64,000 nucleotides of DNA from contig CAZDGU010000003.1 of the NCBI GenBank assembly GCA_964505215.1, forward strand, positions 62,001 to 126,000. Direction: 5' to 3'. How positions within the stretch are numbered: the stretch's first letter is position 1; each line of letters opens with the position of its first letter. A program made the translations under genes and the position numbers. A model generated the notes under the pieces. It did no database searches. It had not been told where the DNA came from and was given only the letters and a program-made list of their open reading frames with translations. This stretch comes from Gracilimonas sp964505215 (GTDB lineage: Bacteria > Bacteroidota > Rhodothermia > Balneolales > Balneolaceae). Positions 16,889-25,581 of the stretch are shown here, in pieces.

Positions 16889-17917
16889 TTATCGTGGGAC
16901 TTCCACTTTTTCCAATATCATTTGGATGATTTGGTCGGGCTTCATGCCTTCCATTTCTTTTTCGGGCGTGAGGGTAATTCGGTGGCGCAATACCGGATTT
17001 ATGACCTCTTTCACATCTTCCGGAGTGATGAAATCTCGGCCGTTCATTGCAGCCCAAGCTTGTGCGGCTCGCATCACAAAAACGGAAGCTCGCGGTGAGG
17101 CACCAATAGAAACAGAGCTGCTGTTTCGCGTATTCTGGATAATTTGTGCAATGTATTTCATCAGCTCCGGCTCCACATGTACCGACGAAACCACTGCTCG
17201 CTGCTTCGCAATCTCATCCGCTGTAATCACCTTGTCAAGCTCGCTGATATCCAGTTTGTTTTTGCGGGAATAGCTGCCGTCCAAAATACTGATTTCTTCT
17301 TCCAGAGAAGGATAAGGCACGTCAATCCGGAATAAAAAACGATCCAGCTGTGCTTCCGGCAGGCGATAGGTTCCTTCGTGCTCAATGGGATTTTGAGTGG
17401 CTACCACCATAAACGGAGTTTCCATCAGGTAGGTATTTCCATCTACGGTAATCTGACGCTCTTCCATCACCTCAAACAAAGCGGCCTGCGTTTTGGCCGG
17501 CGAGCGATTAATTTCATCAATAAGCACAAGGTTTGAGAAAACCGGTCCCTGCTTAAATTCAAATTCCGTTGCTTTTGGGTTGAAGACGGAAGTTCCAATT
17601 ACATCGGCCGGCATTAAATCGGGGGTGAACTGAATGCGGGAGAAATCGGCGCTGATGGTTTGTGCCAGCAGCTTGGTAGTTAGTGTTTTAGCCACGCCGG
17701 GCACGCCTTCAATTAACACGTGACCGTCGGCCAGCAGTGCGGCAATCAGTAAGTCAACCATGCGCTGCTGCCCCACAATAATTTTGCCGACTTCGGTACG
17801 GATATTGGTAATCAGTTTTTCAACGCCCGAGAGATCGGTGCGGCTTTCGAAAGGCGTGCTTTCTGATGGTTGAGATTCTGTGTGTTCGCTGGGTGAATTT
17901 GTGTTTTCTTTGCTCAT
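16889..17917 (-). CDS. MoxR family AAA+ ATPase
   Basis: The 342-residue protein has Walker A GVPGVAKT (residues 71-78), Walker B VLIDEIN (131-137) and sensor region VATQNPIEHEGTYRLPEAQLDRF. These place it in the MoxR/RavA class of AAA+ chaperones. The first ~30 residues are polar, low-complexity and Ser/Glu-rich. MoxR proteins assist maturation of vWA-domain or membrane-bound complexes. The partners here are likely the DUF58, DUF4350 and DUF4129 proteins encoded beside it. Its start overlaps the DUF4350 stop by 4 bp, showing tight translational coupling. Confidence 0.93.
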   Translation of the reverse strand: MSKENTNSPSEHTESQPSESTPFESRTDLSGVEKLITNIRTEVGKIIVGQQRMVDLLIAALLADGHVLIEGVPGVAKTLTTKLLAQTISADFSRIQFTPDLMPADVIGTSVFNPKATEFEFKQGPVFSNLVLIDEINRSPAKTQAALFEVMEERQITVDGNTYLMETPFMVVATQNPIEHEGTYRLPEAQLDRFLFRIDVPYPSLEEEISILDGSYSRKNKLDISELDKVITADEIAKQRAVVSSVHVEPELMKYIAQIIQNTRNSSSVSIGASPRASVFVMRAAQAWAAMNGRDFITPEDVKEVINPVLRHRITLTPEKEMEGMKPDQIIQMILEKVEVPR

Positions 17918-19116
17918 CGTTGGCTTTGGTTGTAGAATTCGTCAATTCGTTCGGTTAGCAGGCTCAGCTGTTTTTTAGTGATTTCTTCTTTGCCTGAAAC
18001 AGTATTTATCAGCTGAAATAATCCGTCAATTTCTGTACGGTCGATACCTGAGCGTTGGGAAATATCTTGTTTTGTTTCCGCATTAATATCGGCGGTATCG
18101 AGGTTTAGGTTCGTGCGAATATAGTCAAAGAAGAAGCTAATTTTCTTGTCGGCAATTAGCTTGTGGCTGCCTTTTTCTAAGTACAAATTGCCAATGGTTT
18201 TGGCAAAATCGATACTGGAATTTGTGGGCGGCTGTATAATTGGGATAATGCGCTGCTTTCGTTTTGCGCGAAATATCATAAATAAAATCACACCGATCAG
18301 GCTCAAAAACCAGGCTCGGCTCAAATACTTTTCTGAAACGATATATCGAACGGCACTGCCGCTACCCGCTCGGGCCGACTTATAATATTCATCCCAAATG
18401 GTTTCTCGGTTGGGCAGGTAAGAAAGAGCTTTCAACGCATAATCGGCTCCTTTTTTATCACGCACAAAGTAATTGGTAAACAGCGTGGGATTGGAATGCA
18501 GATACAAATATCCTTCTCCAAATCTGACGCTCAGGAAATTCGGTTTACCTTCATTATTTATTCCCAGCCGGCGCGTTTGCAGGGTTGAATCTATCCCTGA
18601 AAAATAAGTTTCGGTAGTGCTGCGGCGATAAGCAAAGCCCTGTTCGGTTTTCAATGCAGGATTTGAAAAGTTTACGAATACCGTGTCATCATCCAGAATA
18701 GAACCGCCGTGTAATAAAGGATTGTTCATAGCTGTAGAGATTTTGAGCGTGTCCTGAAATGCCTGCTGAAAGTTACGAGCGGCAATAAAAACGTGTGTAC
18801 CTTTTTCAACCTGAGAAAGCAAGCGCTTCGCTTCCCATTTATCCAACCCGAAGGAAGTGTTGATGAAGATCCAGTTTTTCTGTGCATTTGCAGTATCTGC
18901 ATATTCAAAAAGAGGAGCACTGTTAACGAAGAGTGCTTCCTCGGGGAAGGCCTTCGGTAAAAGTTCGTGAAGTAAATATCCGCCATAGGGAATTTTGTCT
19001 TCCGAAGAAAAGCTTTCGGTCCAGTCTAACGGCTTGGGCTGTAAAAGTTGAACCAGCACGTACACAAAAACCAGTGCGGACAATAAAATATAATATGTGC
19101 GCTCGTTTTTAAACAT
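17914..19116 (-). CDS. DUF4350 domain membrane protein
   Basis: The 400-residue protein has an N-terminal membrane segment (about residues 8-24). A large extracytoplasmic domain follows with the DUF4350 features (PYGGYLLHELLPKAF, then KGTHVFIAARNFQQAF). A second membrane segment lies near residue 270-285 (AWFLSLIGVILFMIF), then a basic stretch and a cytoplasmic tail. DUF4350 is a GATase-like domain regularly found in MoxR/DUF58/DUF4129 clusters. It overlaps the MoxR gene by 4 bp and the DUF4129 gene by 1 bp. The biochemical role is not known. Confidence 0.82.
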   Translation of the reverse strand: MFKNERTYYILLSALVFVYVLVQLLQPKPLDWTESFSSEDKIPYGGYLLHELLPKAFPEEALFVNSAPLFEYADTANAQKNWIFINTSFGLDKWEAKRLLSQVEKGTHVFIAARNFQQAFQDTLKISTAMNNPLLHGGSILDDDTVFVNFSNPALKTEQGFAYRRSTTETYFSGIDSTLQTRRLGINNEGKPNFLSVRFGEGYLYLHSNPTLFTNYFVRDKKGADYALKALSYLPNRETIWDEYYKSARAGSGSAVRYIVSEKYLSRAWFLSLIGVILFMIFRAKRKQRIIPIIQPPTNSSIDFAKTIGNLYLEKGSHKLIADKKISFFFDYIRTNLNLDTADINAETKQDISQRSGIDRTEIDGLFQLINTVSGKEEITKKQLSLLTERIDEFYNQSQR

Positions 19117-19829
19117 CAGGAGTGAATCCGATTACTGAATTCCTGATATTGCCGCTGAACCTTTTGAAAGCCGTCTTCCTCAATTTCAAAATCTCCGTAT
19201 TCTACATATTCGTAATATGTGGTGAGCCGATTGAAGTCGTTTTTGGAGGGATGAGAACCTAATTCGAGTACATAATCGCGATTGGTTTTATCGGGTTTCC
19301 AACTAATCAGTTTTTTTTGACTGAGCTGCTGCAATGCTTGTAAATACAGTATCCGAACGGCATCAGGATAGCGATTTTCGGACAGAGCCGAGGCTAATAA
19401 ATCGTCATAATCAGTGCCCGAAAGTTCTGCTTCACTGACTTGAGCAGACAACGACTGCTCAGGACTTTTTTTGGTGAAGGTATTCGAAAACTGTCCGCCC
19501 AGCAGTCGGTTGAACAGAGAAACCAGCACGATGGCAAAAATTCCAAAAAAAATAAATTTCACGATAACAGAAGCCCAGCGGTTGGCAAAAATGATGCTCA
19601 GCATTTGAAGAAACCATTTTCGCAATCGGCTCAAAAAAGATTCCCGATTTACGGCTTCTTCCTGATAGTTGAACACGGGATCTGAGGTGAGCTGCTGTAA
19701 AGTTTGGGTATCTGCGGTTCGCACCGTTACCTCAGAACTGTCGGCAAGGGGTGAAAATGAAGCAGACAGTGAATCTTGCAGGGGTGAAATCAGGGAGAAA
19801 GAACATATAATGAGCAGCTTTACAATCAA
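19116..19829 (-). CDS. DUF4129 domain membrane protein
   Basis: The 237-residue protein has a signal or membrane anchor at its N-terminus and a second membrane segment (about residues 85-110, VIVKFIFFGIFAIVLVSLF). The cytoplasmic C-terminal DUF4129 domain contains RYPDAVRILYLQALQQL and LISWKPDKTNRDYVLEL. DUF4129 usually accompanies transglutaminase-like or MoxR/DUF58 proteins. Here no transglutaminase gene is present. It overlaps its neighbours by 1 and 4 bp within the operon. Confidence 0.82.
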   Translation of the reverse strand: MIVKLLIICSFSLISPLQDSLSASFSPLADSSEVTVRTADTQTLQQLTSDPVFNYQEEAVNRESFLSRLRKWFLQMLSIIFANRWASVIVKFIFFGIFAIVLVSLFNRLLGGQFSNTFTKKSPEQSLSAQVSEAELSGTDYDDLLASALSENRYPDAVRILYLQALQQLSQKKLISWKPDKTNRDYVLELGSHPSKNDFNRLTTYYEYVEYGDFEIEEDGFQKVQRQYQEFSNRIHS

Positions 19830-20650
19830 CCCAATTCCTCAATTTTAGAACGCAGTCCGGCACCTTCTTTGCGCTCAATCAGATTAAAATATTGCAGGCA
19901 CATAGCAATAAGCATGAGCACAGAGAAAAGAGAGGCAACTACAATCATCAGTCCGTACATAATTCCCATTCCGGTTCCAAAAACCTGAGAAGTATCAGCC
20001 CCTGAAGAAGATATAAAGCCCATAATAATAGTTGCAGGAATAATAAGCACATACGACATAAACGAAGTGATGATATTCATCACCAAATATACGCCCAATG
20101 TAAACCACCAGTGGCCCTGCACCAGGCTCCAGGAACGGGAGATGGCATCCAGCGGATTGCGGTCTTCAATCACGGCTACGGCCGGAGATATAAATAACTT
20201 CACCCCTACATAAATACCGGGAATGATGAACAGGAAAAAAGAGAAGAATACGGCAATAATAATGATGATGTACAGTAGAAATAACGTGAGGAAATGGTTT
20301 CCAAATCGCTCCAAAAGCATAGAAATTTCAATTTCATCATGGCTTTGAGACAGCTTAATGTGCGTAAGCGTAATGGTGAGCAAGGCTCCGGAAGATAGAG
20401 CAAGCATGAGCATTCCTATCCAAAACCCGCTCGATTCAATCGATTCCGGGGTTGCATCGGGATTGTCCATAATAGCGGTGAAAATGCCGGAATAGGCTTC
20501 CCCAACCAACATTCCGGATACCAGAAAAAAGGGGAGCACCAGCAGTAGCAGCGCTTTTCCAAGGCTTTTATAGTGCACGCGAATGTATGCAAACGTATCG
20601 GTGACAATGTCGCCTAAGTCGCGATATTTTTGGAGTGTAAAATGGTTCAT
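19826..20650 (-). CDS. Multi-pass membrane protein of the MoxR/DUF58 cluster
   Basis: The 274-residue protein begins with a short cytoplasmic segment (FTLQKYRDLGDIVTDTFAYIRVHYKSLGKAL), followed by about six hydrophobic helices. The segment DRNPLDAISRSWSLVQGHWWFTLGV resembles the membrane domain found in glycerophosphodiester phosphodiesterase-like and DUF975 families. No catalytic residues are evident. It overlaps both neighbouring genes by 4 bp, so it belongs to the operon. The specific function is unrecognised. Confidence 0.75.
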   Translation of the reverse strand: MNHFTLQKYRDLGDIVTDTFAYIRVHYKSLGKALLLLVLPFFLVSGMLVGEAYSGIFTAIMDNPDATPESIESSGFWIGMLMLALSSGALLTITLTHIKLSQSHDEIEISMLLERFGNHFLTLFLLYIIIIIAVFFSFFLFIIPGIYVGVKLFISPAVAVIEDRNPLDAISRSWSLVQGHWWFTLGVYLVMNIITSFMSYVLIIPATIIMGFISSSGADTSQVFGTGMGIMYGLMIVVASLFSVLMLIAMCLQYFNLIERKEGAGLRSKIEELG

Positions 20651-21600
20651 GACGTTGCTTTTAGCTTGTTAGGTAGAAATACAAAATAATATAGAATGAA
20701 AGTGAAGGAACCGACAATAATGAACAAACTGAGCCAGAGCGGCATCTGCGTGTGGCGGGTTACGAACGACTCTAAAAAGCCTGCGGCTACAAAAACCGGA
20801 ACCAGCCCGATAATCATTTTCAGTCCTTCTTTACCGGCTTTTATGAAAGAATATTTGCGCGAATAGGTGCCGGGAAACAGCAAGCCGTTGCCCACCACAA
20901 AGCCGGCCGCTCCGGCAATTACAATGGCGGAAAGTTCGAGCGTACCGTGAATAAAAATCACGCGGAGGGCTTCTTCAACCAGTCCGTACGCAGCAAAAAA
21001 GTGAATGAATGCGCCCACCATAATTCCATTATTCAGCAGCACCATGCCCACGCCCAGAGAGGTGAGTAAACCGCTCACAAATGCAAAAAAGGAAACGCGC
21101 ACGTTATTTACGGTGATGGCGAAAAACATATTCATTTCCTCGGCTTGCTTGTACACCGCCATGGGGTCGCCTTTGTCAATATTGTGGATGGTCATATTTA
21201 CGTAGGCATCTCCCATTATAAATCGCACAAAAGAGGGGTCGTTGGCCGACGATAAAACCCCGATGCCGATAGCTATCATAAAAACCAGAAAGCTGTAGAG
21301 CAGCTCTTTTTGTTTGGTTGAATATAAACGAGGCAGCTCTTGTGTCCAAAAGGTAATTAAGCGATTGGTTTCTTCCTTTTTGGAACGATAAATTTCGTCG
21401 TGTACGGCTACCGAAAGCTGATTCAGATATTCCTCAGTTTTGCTGCCACTGTAGTTGGCCTGAGCATAGGCAAGGTCGGCGCTGAGCTCTATATACAGAT
21501 CGGCAAGCTTATCGGGATTATCCTGAGATTTATCTTTTAAAAGCTGCTCAAACTCCTTCCATTTATCTGCATTTTTACGTAAGAAGCTGACTTCTCTCAT
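20647..21600 (-). CDS. Stage II sporulation protein M-like membrane protein
   Basis: The 317-residue protein has an N-terminal soluble helical region (MREVSFLRKNADKWKEFEQLL, ADLAYAQANYSGSKTEEYLN) typical of the SpoIIM family. Five or so membrane helices follow, including FIHGTLELSAIVIAGAAGFVVG. In Bacillus SpoIIM takes part in engulfment, but this organism shows no sporulation genes and the family is widespread in non-sporulating bacteria beside RDD and MoxR genes. It is the first gene of the leftward operon, 117 bp from the divergent RDD gene. Confidence 0.87.
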   Translation of the reverse strand: MREVSFLRKNADKWKEFEQLLKDKSQDNPDKLADLYIELSADLAYAQANYSGSKTEEYLNQLSVAVHDEIYRSKKEETNRLITFWTQELPRLYSTKQKELLYSFLVFMIAIGIGVLSSANDPSFVRFIMGDAYVNMTIHNIDKGDPMAVYKQAEEMNMFFAITVNNVRVSFFAFVSGLLTSLGVGMVLLNNGIMVGAFIHFFAAYGLVEEALRVIFIHGTLELSAIVIAGAAGFVVGNGLLFPGTYSRKYSFIKAGKEGLKMIIGLVPVFVAAGFLESFVTRHTQMPLWLSLFIIVGSFTFILYYFVFLPNKLKATS

Positions 21601-21717
21601 CGTAATGAATTTACTTTCGTTTTAGCGTTCATGAGCCTAACTTGGTGGCAATTAATGCGGTAGAAGATAACAATTCAAACCGAACCTGCGGCATACAAAT
21701 CATACAAAATATAGGAA

Positions 21718-22458
21718 ATGGTAAAAATTGAAAACGCCCAGCACGTACAGCTAAACTACACGCCTGCCGGTATTGGGGAACGTATTTTAGCCTTCTTTTT
21801 AGACGCTTTTTTTATGGGCATTTATTATCTGGTGGTGATTTGGATTTGGGGATATGTTCATGAACTCGGGTCATCGGTGCACTTTACGAACGAGTCTATT
21901 TGGGTGCTTTTTATAGTGCTGGTTGTGCCGCTGATGCTCTATCATCTTGTTTCTGAACTGATTTCGAACGGGTACAGTATCGGTAAAAAAATAGTGGGTA
22001 TTCGGGTAGTGAAAATAGATGGAACCCGGGCTACCTTGGGCGGATATTTGCTGCGCTGGATGTTTCGGCTGATAGAAATTAGCATGACCAGCGGAGTGCT
22101 GGCTTTTATAACTGTGCTGGTAAATGGAAAAGGCCAGCGAATTGGAGATATTCTGGGAAAAACATGTGTGATTAAAGAGCGCAAGAAAGTGAAGTTGGAC
22201 CACACGCTTTTTGCTCAGGTTTCGGATGCGTATGAGCCTCGATTTCCCCAGGCAGCCGAGCTCACGGATAAAGACGTCCGAATTATAAAAGAAGTACTCG
22301 ATTCCCGATCGCACTACGAATATGATAACTGGTTTTTAATGCTGCAGCGAACGCGCAACAAAATAGAACAGCGTTTGGGAGTTGACAGTAAACCCATGAG
22401 CGCCGATGAATTTCTGGAAACGCTGATTAAAGATTACACGGCCATTCACGGAAAGTAA
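21718..22458 (+). CDS. RDD family membrane protein
   Basis: The 246-residue protein has an RDD domain (about residues 10-150): AGIGERILAFFLDAFF contains the Arg and Asp for which the family is named. Three or four hydrophobic helices follow, with the conserved GYSIGKKIVGIRVVKIDG and GQRIGDILGKTCVI motifs. A soluble C-terminal extension of about 90 residues is helical and charged. RDD proteins have been proposed to be transporters or envelope stress proteins; none of this is shown here. It is divergent from the SpoIIM-MoxR operon, the arrangement seen in many Bacteroidota and Actinobacteria. Confidence 0.88.
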   Translation: MVKIENAQHVQLNYTPAGIGERILAFFLDAFFMGIYYLVVIWIWGYVHELGSSVHFTNESIWVLFIVLVVPLMLYHLVSELISNGYSIGKKIVGIRVVKIDGTRATLGGYLLRWMFRLIEISMTSGVLAFITVLVNGKGQRIGDILGKTCVIKERKKVKLDHTLFAQVSDAYEPRFPQAAELTDKDVRIIKEVLDSRSHYEYDNWFLMLQRTRNKIEQRLGVDSKPMSADEFLETLIKDYTAIHGK

Positions 22459-22477
22459 ATTAATCTAAAACAAGAAC

Positions 22478-22594
22478 TCTCGTCCCTAACCTCCGGTTCA
22501 GAATTAGAGTAGATTGCTGAATAATTCGTTATAGCTATATGGAACCGGAGGTTCTTCTGGATGCATCACGAACGGGACGTTCGTCGTTACGAGA
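22478..22594 (+). repeat. Three-hairpin dispersed element, copy A
   Basis: This element sits between the convergent RDD and ctaB genes, 28 bp past the ctaB stop. It begins TCTCGTCCCTAACCTCCGG and ends near CGTTACGAGA. Its hairpins are TGAACC-class arms around TCC (AACCTCCGGTT), GGAACCGGAGGTTC, and ACGAACG-GGA-CGTTCGT. A variable A/T-rich spacer of about 40 bp lies between the first two. The third hairpin is slightly degenerate compared with copies B and C. Confidence 0.8.
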
Positions 22595-22621
22595 AGGAAA
22601 TTGGGATTGAAGGCAGGCCTA

Positions 22622-23530
22622 TTAAAAAGAAATAAACCGATCAATGAACACAAAAATCCAAACCAGGGGGAGGTAGGCGATGGAGGCGAACATGAATTTT
22701 CTGGCATTGGCTTTGGTTCGTTCCCGCCCAAAAACAAGCGCGTAATAAAGAAAGCCGAGGGCCGAAAGAAGTCCACCCACTAAAAAGATGATTCCGGAAA
22801 CTTGAAGCTGAAAAATTCCATAAGTAACCGGGAACAGCAATAAGGTACAAGCAAGCGCCCAAATTGCAGTTTGAATTCCTGAGTGGTCGTTTTTAGGAAG
22901 CATTTTTAATCCGGCGCTGGAATAATCATCCTGACATAACCAAGCGATAGCTAAAACGTGCGGTACTTGCCATAAAAACACAATTGCGAATAAAAGCCAC
23001 ATCCCCGGTTCGGCAATGGAGCCGGTTGCTGCAGCCCAGCCGCCTACAGGAGGAAGTGCTCCCGGAATAGCGCCAATGGCAATATTAATGGGAGAAACAC
23101 GCTTCATGGGCGTATAAATTGCCAAATAAATAAGCGTAGTGGTAAAAGAAACGGCTCCCGCCAAAGGATTCACCATCATAATCAGGTAAAATAATCCTGA
23201 AAAAATCATGGTTACGGAAAATATGAATCCATTTTTGGAAGTAATGCGCGAGTCGGGCAGTGGCCGTTTGGCCGTGCGCTTCATAAGTCCGTCCGAATCG
23301 CGCTCCATAAACTGGTTGTGAGCGGCCGTTCCCGAGGCAATTAAGTAGGTGCCAAAAAGAGCGTGTAAAAGCGTCACCACATTAATATCTGCTCCGCTGC
23401 CAAGTATAAAACCCGCCAGCATGCTGATAACAACAGTAAGGGTAATTCCCGGCTTAGTTAGCTGATGGTAATCGGCAATAACATGGGTAAATGTTCTCTT
23501 AGCGAGAATGTCTTTTTCGGCAGTATTCAT
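22622..23530 (-). CDS. ctaB: Protoheme IX farnesyltransferase
   Basis: This is a 302-residue polytopic UbiA-family prenyltransferase. The diagnostic motif is NQFMERDSDGLMKRTAKRP (residues 72-90), with the Asp residues that bind Mg-pyrophosphate, followed by PLPDSRI. The second conserved region, INIAIGAIPGALPPVGGW, is also intact. It transfers a farnesyl group to heme b to make heme O for cytochrome oxidase. The usual neighbours coxAB/ctaA are not within the window on this side. Its 3' end abuts dispersed repeat copy A. Confidence 0.94.
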   Translation of the reverse strand: MNTAEKDILAKRTFTHVIADYHQLTKPGITLTVVISMLAGFILGSGADINVVTLLHALFGTYLIASGTAAHNQFMERDSDGLMKRTAKRPLPDSRITSKNGFIFSVTMIFSGLFYLIMMVNPLAGAVSFTTTLIYLAIYTPMKRVSPINIAIGAIPGALPPVGGWAAATGSIAEPGMWLLFAIVFLWQVPHVLAIAWLCQDDYSSAGLKMLPKNDHSGIQTAIWALACTLLLFPVTYGIFQLQVSGIIFLVGGLLSALGFLYYALVFGRERTKANARKFMFASIAYLPLVWIFVFIDRFISF

Positions 23531-23705
23531 TAAATATAGAGTAGGAAAAAGTTACTTAGCAGGGGCAAATTTAAATATTATTCTTCATAGTTAGTAATGT
23601 TAATCTAATCTGTTTAAGAACTCCTGAATAAATGCCTTCAAGCCGATTTGAACAGGTTTTTAGTTGATTTCTTGTTTTTATGCAGCAGTGAGTTTTAAAC
23701 TTTTA

Positions 23706-24026
23706 CTAAAGCCGTTCCAGTAAATCGTTCAAGAATACTTTAATTTCGGTGAGGTCTTTGCGAGCCTCGGAAGAGAGGGGGCGGGGTTGCTCTTCGGCTT
23801 TTCCGCTCAAAATTTCCTGGACTCCCTCAGGGCTGTACTTTTTGTGATGAAGCAGTTCCTTAATTCTGAATATAAGAGCTAACTCTTTTTCTTTATAAAC
23901 TCTGTTTCCGGCACTGTTTTTTTTGGGATTTAGTTGTGTATAAGTTTTTTCCCAATTTCGCAGCACATGCGGCTCAAGACTGGTAAGTTTACTTACTTCT
24001 CCCATTGAGTAATACAATTTTTTCAT
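23706..24026 (-). CDS. MerR family transcriptional regulator
   Basis: The 106-residue protein is essentially the MerR winged-helix DNA-binding domain alone. It has YSMGEVSKLTSLEPHVLRNW, then a wing and KKYSPEGVQEILSGKAE. A short coiled-coil dimerisation tail ends the protein. There is no effector-binding domain and no Cys ligands, so metal sensing is unlikely. Short MerR proteins of this kind in Bacteroidota are commonly found next to envelope or ParA-type genes. Here the divergent neighbour is the GT2 glycosyltransferase, 78 bp away. Confidence 0.88.
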   Translation of the reverse strand: MKKLYYSMGEVSKLTSLEPHVLRNWEKTYTQLNPKKNSAGNRVYKEKELALIFRIKELLHHKKYSPEGVQEILSGKAEEQPRPLSSEARKDLTEIKVFLNDLLERL

Positions 24027-24104
24027 AGCAAACAGAAAGTGTATTTTAAGACGTTTTTAATGGCGTGAAAGTAAACCATTTCTTAACATTTTTAAAAATT
24101 ATAC

Positions 24105-25058
24105 ATGTTAGAAAAACCAGAATCGACGGCGAAAATCGATATTAGTATTGTAGTTCCAGTTTTTAATGAGGAAGAATCGCTGCCGGAGCTCGAAAAAACC
24201 ATTGCGGCTGCCTTAGCGGATAAATTTACGTATGAAGTTATTTTTGTAGATGACGGCTCTTCCGACAGTTCGTGGGAGCAAGTGAAAAAACTGAGCGAGG
24301 CTAAACCTAATGTACACGGCATAGCGCTCAGCCATAATTATGGAAAAAGCGTAGCCCTTCAGGCCGGATTTGAAACCGTAAAAGGAACGTATGTAGTAAC
24401 TATGGATGCCGACCTGCAGGACGACCCCCGCGAAGTGCCCGAAATGGTACAAATGCTGAAAGAAGGCTACGATCTGGTAAGCGGCTGGAAAAAAGAGCGC
24501 CACGATCCCATTTCAAAAACTATCCCATCCAAGTTCTTCAACTTCGTAACTCGCAAAGCGGCCGGAATTGAACTTCACGACTTTAACTGTGGACTGAAAG
24601 CCTACCGGGCTGAAGTGATTGAGAATATTTACCTGTATGGCGAGCTTCACCGCTATATTCCCATGCTTGCCAAACGCGAAGGATTTACCCGTATAACTGA
24701 AAAAGTGGTACAACATCACCCCCGCAAATATGGGAAAACTAAATTTGGGCTTTCCCGGTTTATGAACGGGTTTTTAGATCTCATCACCATTACTTTTGTG
24801 CAAAAATACTTGCAGCGTCCCATGCACTTTTTTGGAACTGTGGGTGTATTGCTGTTGCTTATTGGCGGCGGAATTAATTTGTATATGGCAGGAATTAAGC
24901 TATTTCTCGGGCGTGGAATTGGAAATCGTCCGCTGTTATTTTTAGGTATTTTGTTGGTAGTGGTAGGCGTTCAGTTTTTCTCAACCGGTTTGTTGGGTGA
25001 GCTGGTGAACAAAAATAATGTGGAAAACCAAAAGCCAAGAATAAGGGAAAGAGTATAA
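24105..25058 (+). CDS. GT2 glycosyltransferase, GtrB/DPM1-like, membrane-anchored
   Basis: The 317-residue protein has a GT-A catalytic domain: IVVPVFNEEESL at 15-26, VDDGSSDSSW, and the nucleotide-sugar motif DADLQDDP at 101-108. Two C-terminal membrane helices (about 235-257 and 268-292) follow. This architecture is that of polyprenyl-phosphate glycosyltransferases (GtrB, ArnC, dolichol-phosphate-mannose synthase-like). It would transfer a sugar from UDP or GDP to undecaprenyl phosphate at the inner membrane. The sugar cannot be read from sequence. Confidence 0.9.
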   Translation: MLEKPESTAKIDISIVVPVFNEEESLPELEKTIAAALADKFTYEVIFVDDGSSDSSWEQVKKLSEAKPNVHGIALSHNYGKSVALQAGFETVKGTYVVTMDADLQDDPREVPEMVQMLKEGYDLVSGWKKERHDPISKTIPSKFFNFVTRKAAGIELHDFNCGLKAYRAEVIENIYLYGELHRYIPMLAKREGFTRITEKVVQHHPRKYGKTKFGLSRFMNGFLDLITITFVQKYLQRPMHFFGTVGVLLLLIGGGINLYMAGIKLFLGRGIGNRPLLFLGILLVVVGVQFFSTGLLGELVNKNNVENQKPRIRERV

Positions 25059-25581
25059 AGAACGCGGTTATAAGGATGTCAATACTTTTAAATGATTGAT
25101 TTTTAATTTGTACCAAAAAATATTTATCCTTTTATTTAAAACCGTTTTAAAAAAGGAGTGTCTTTAAATTTGGGCGCCGACACATCTGTTGGATTCAGAT
25201 CAAGATCACTCCGGATTTAGCTAAACTGCAATTTTTAAAATTAACAGCCAATGGCTACATCAGTACATATAAAAGAGTGCACACATTGCCCAAAAAGTTA
25301 CCTTCTTCAATTAAAAAGCAGTGATTACAGCTATCTTTGTGCTATCTTATTTTTTTGCTTTGGCACTCACTTCTACTATCACTTTAACAGCTTTTTAGAA
25401 CCTCTCCTCAACTAATAAACCGGCAGTTTATGCCAGGCTTACCTGCTATATGCCTTTGCTAACCCACTGTTTAAACCTGTGGATGAGGTATATCACATGC
25501 AAGCCATTCAAGCGGTATTACCTCATTTAATCGGATATTGAAAACCCATTATTTCTTTCTAAAAACAATTAACAACAGATT
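25059..25581. other. 523-bp gap upstream of permease gene
   Basis: The gap contains a possible short ORF (25251-25415) and, about 50 bp before the permease start, an inverted repeat. In that repeat GATGAGGTA (around 25483) pairs with TACCTCATT (around 25520) across a ~28-base loop. I recognise no known riboswitch consensus. The long leader suggests regulation of the permease-nhaA pair. Confidence 0.4.
25251..25415 (+). CDS. Possible 54-residue small protein, unrecognised
   Basis: An ATG-started frame of 54 codons begins MATSVHIKECTHCP and ends at TAA 25413-25415. It has a CxxC pair (Cys10, Cys13) and a short hydrophobic Cys/Phe-rich stretch near residues 29-42. I recognise no family, and a frame this short may occur by chance. 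It is recorded only because the gap is otherwise unexplained. Confidence 0.2.
   Translation: MATSVHIKECTHCPKSYLLQLKSSDYSYLCAILFFCFGTHFYYHFNSFLEPLLN

Noticed and set aside
20647..21600. Evidence of sporulation from the SpoIIM-like gene
   Set aside because: The family is common in non-sporulating bacteria and no other sporulation gene is present.
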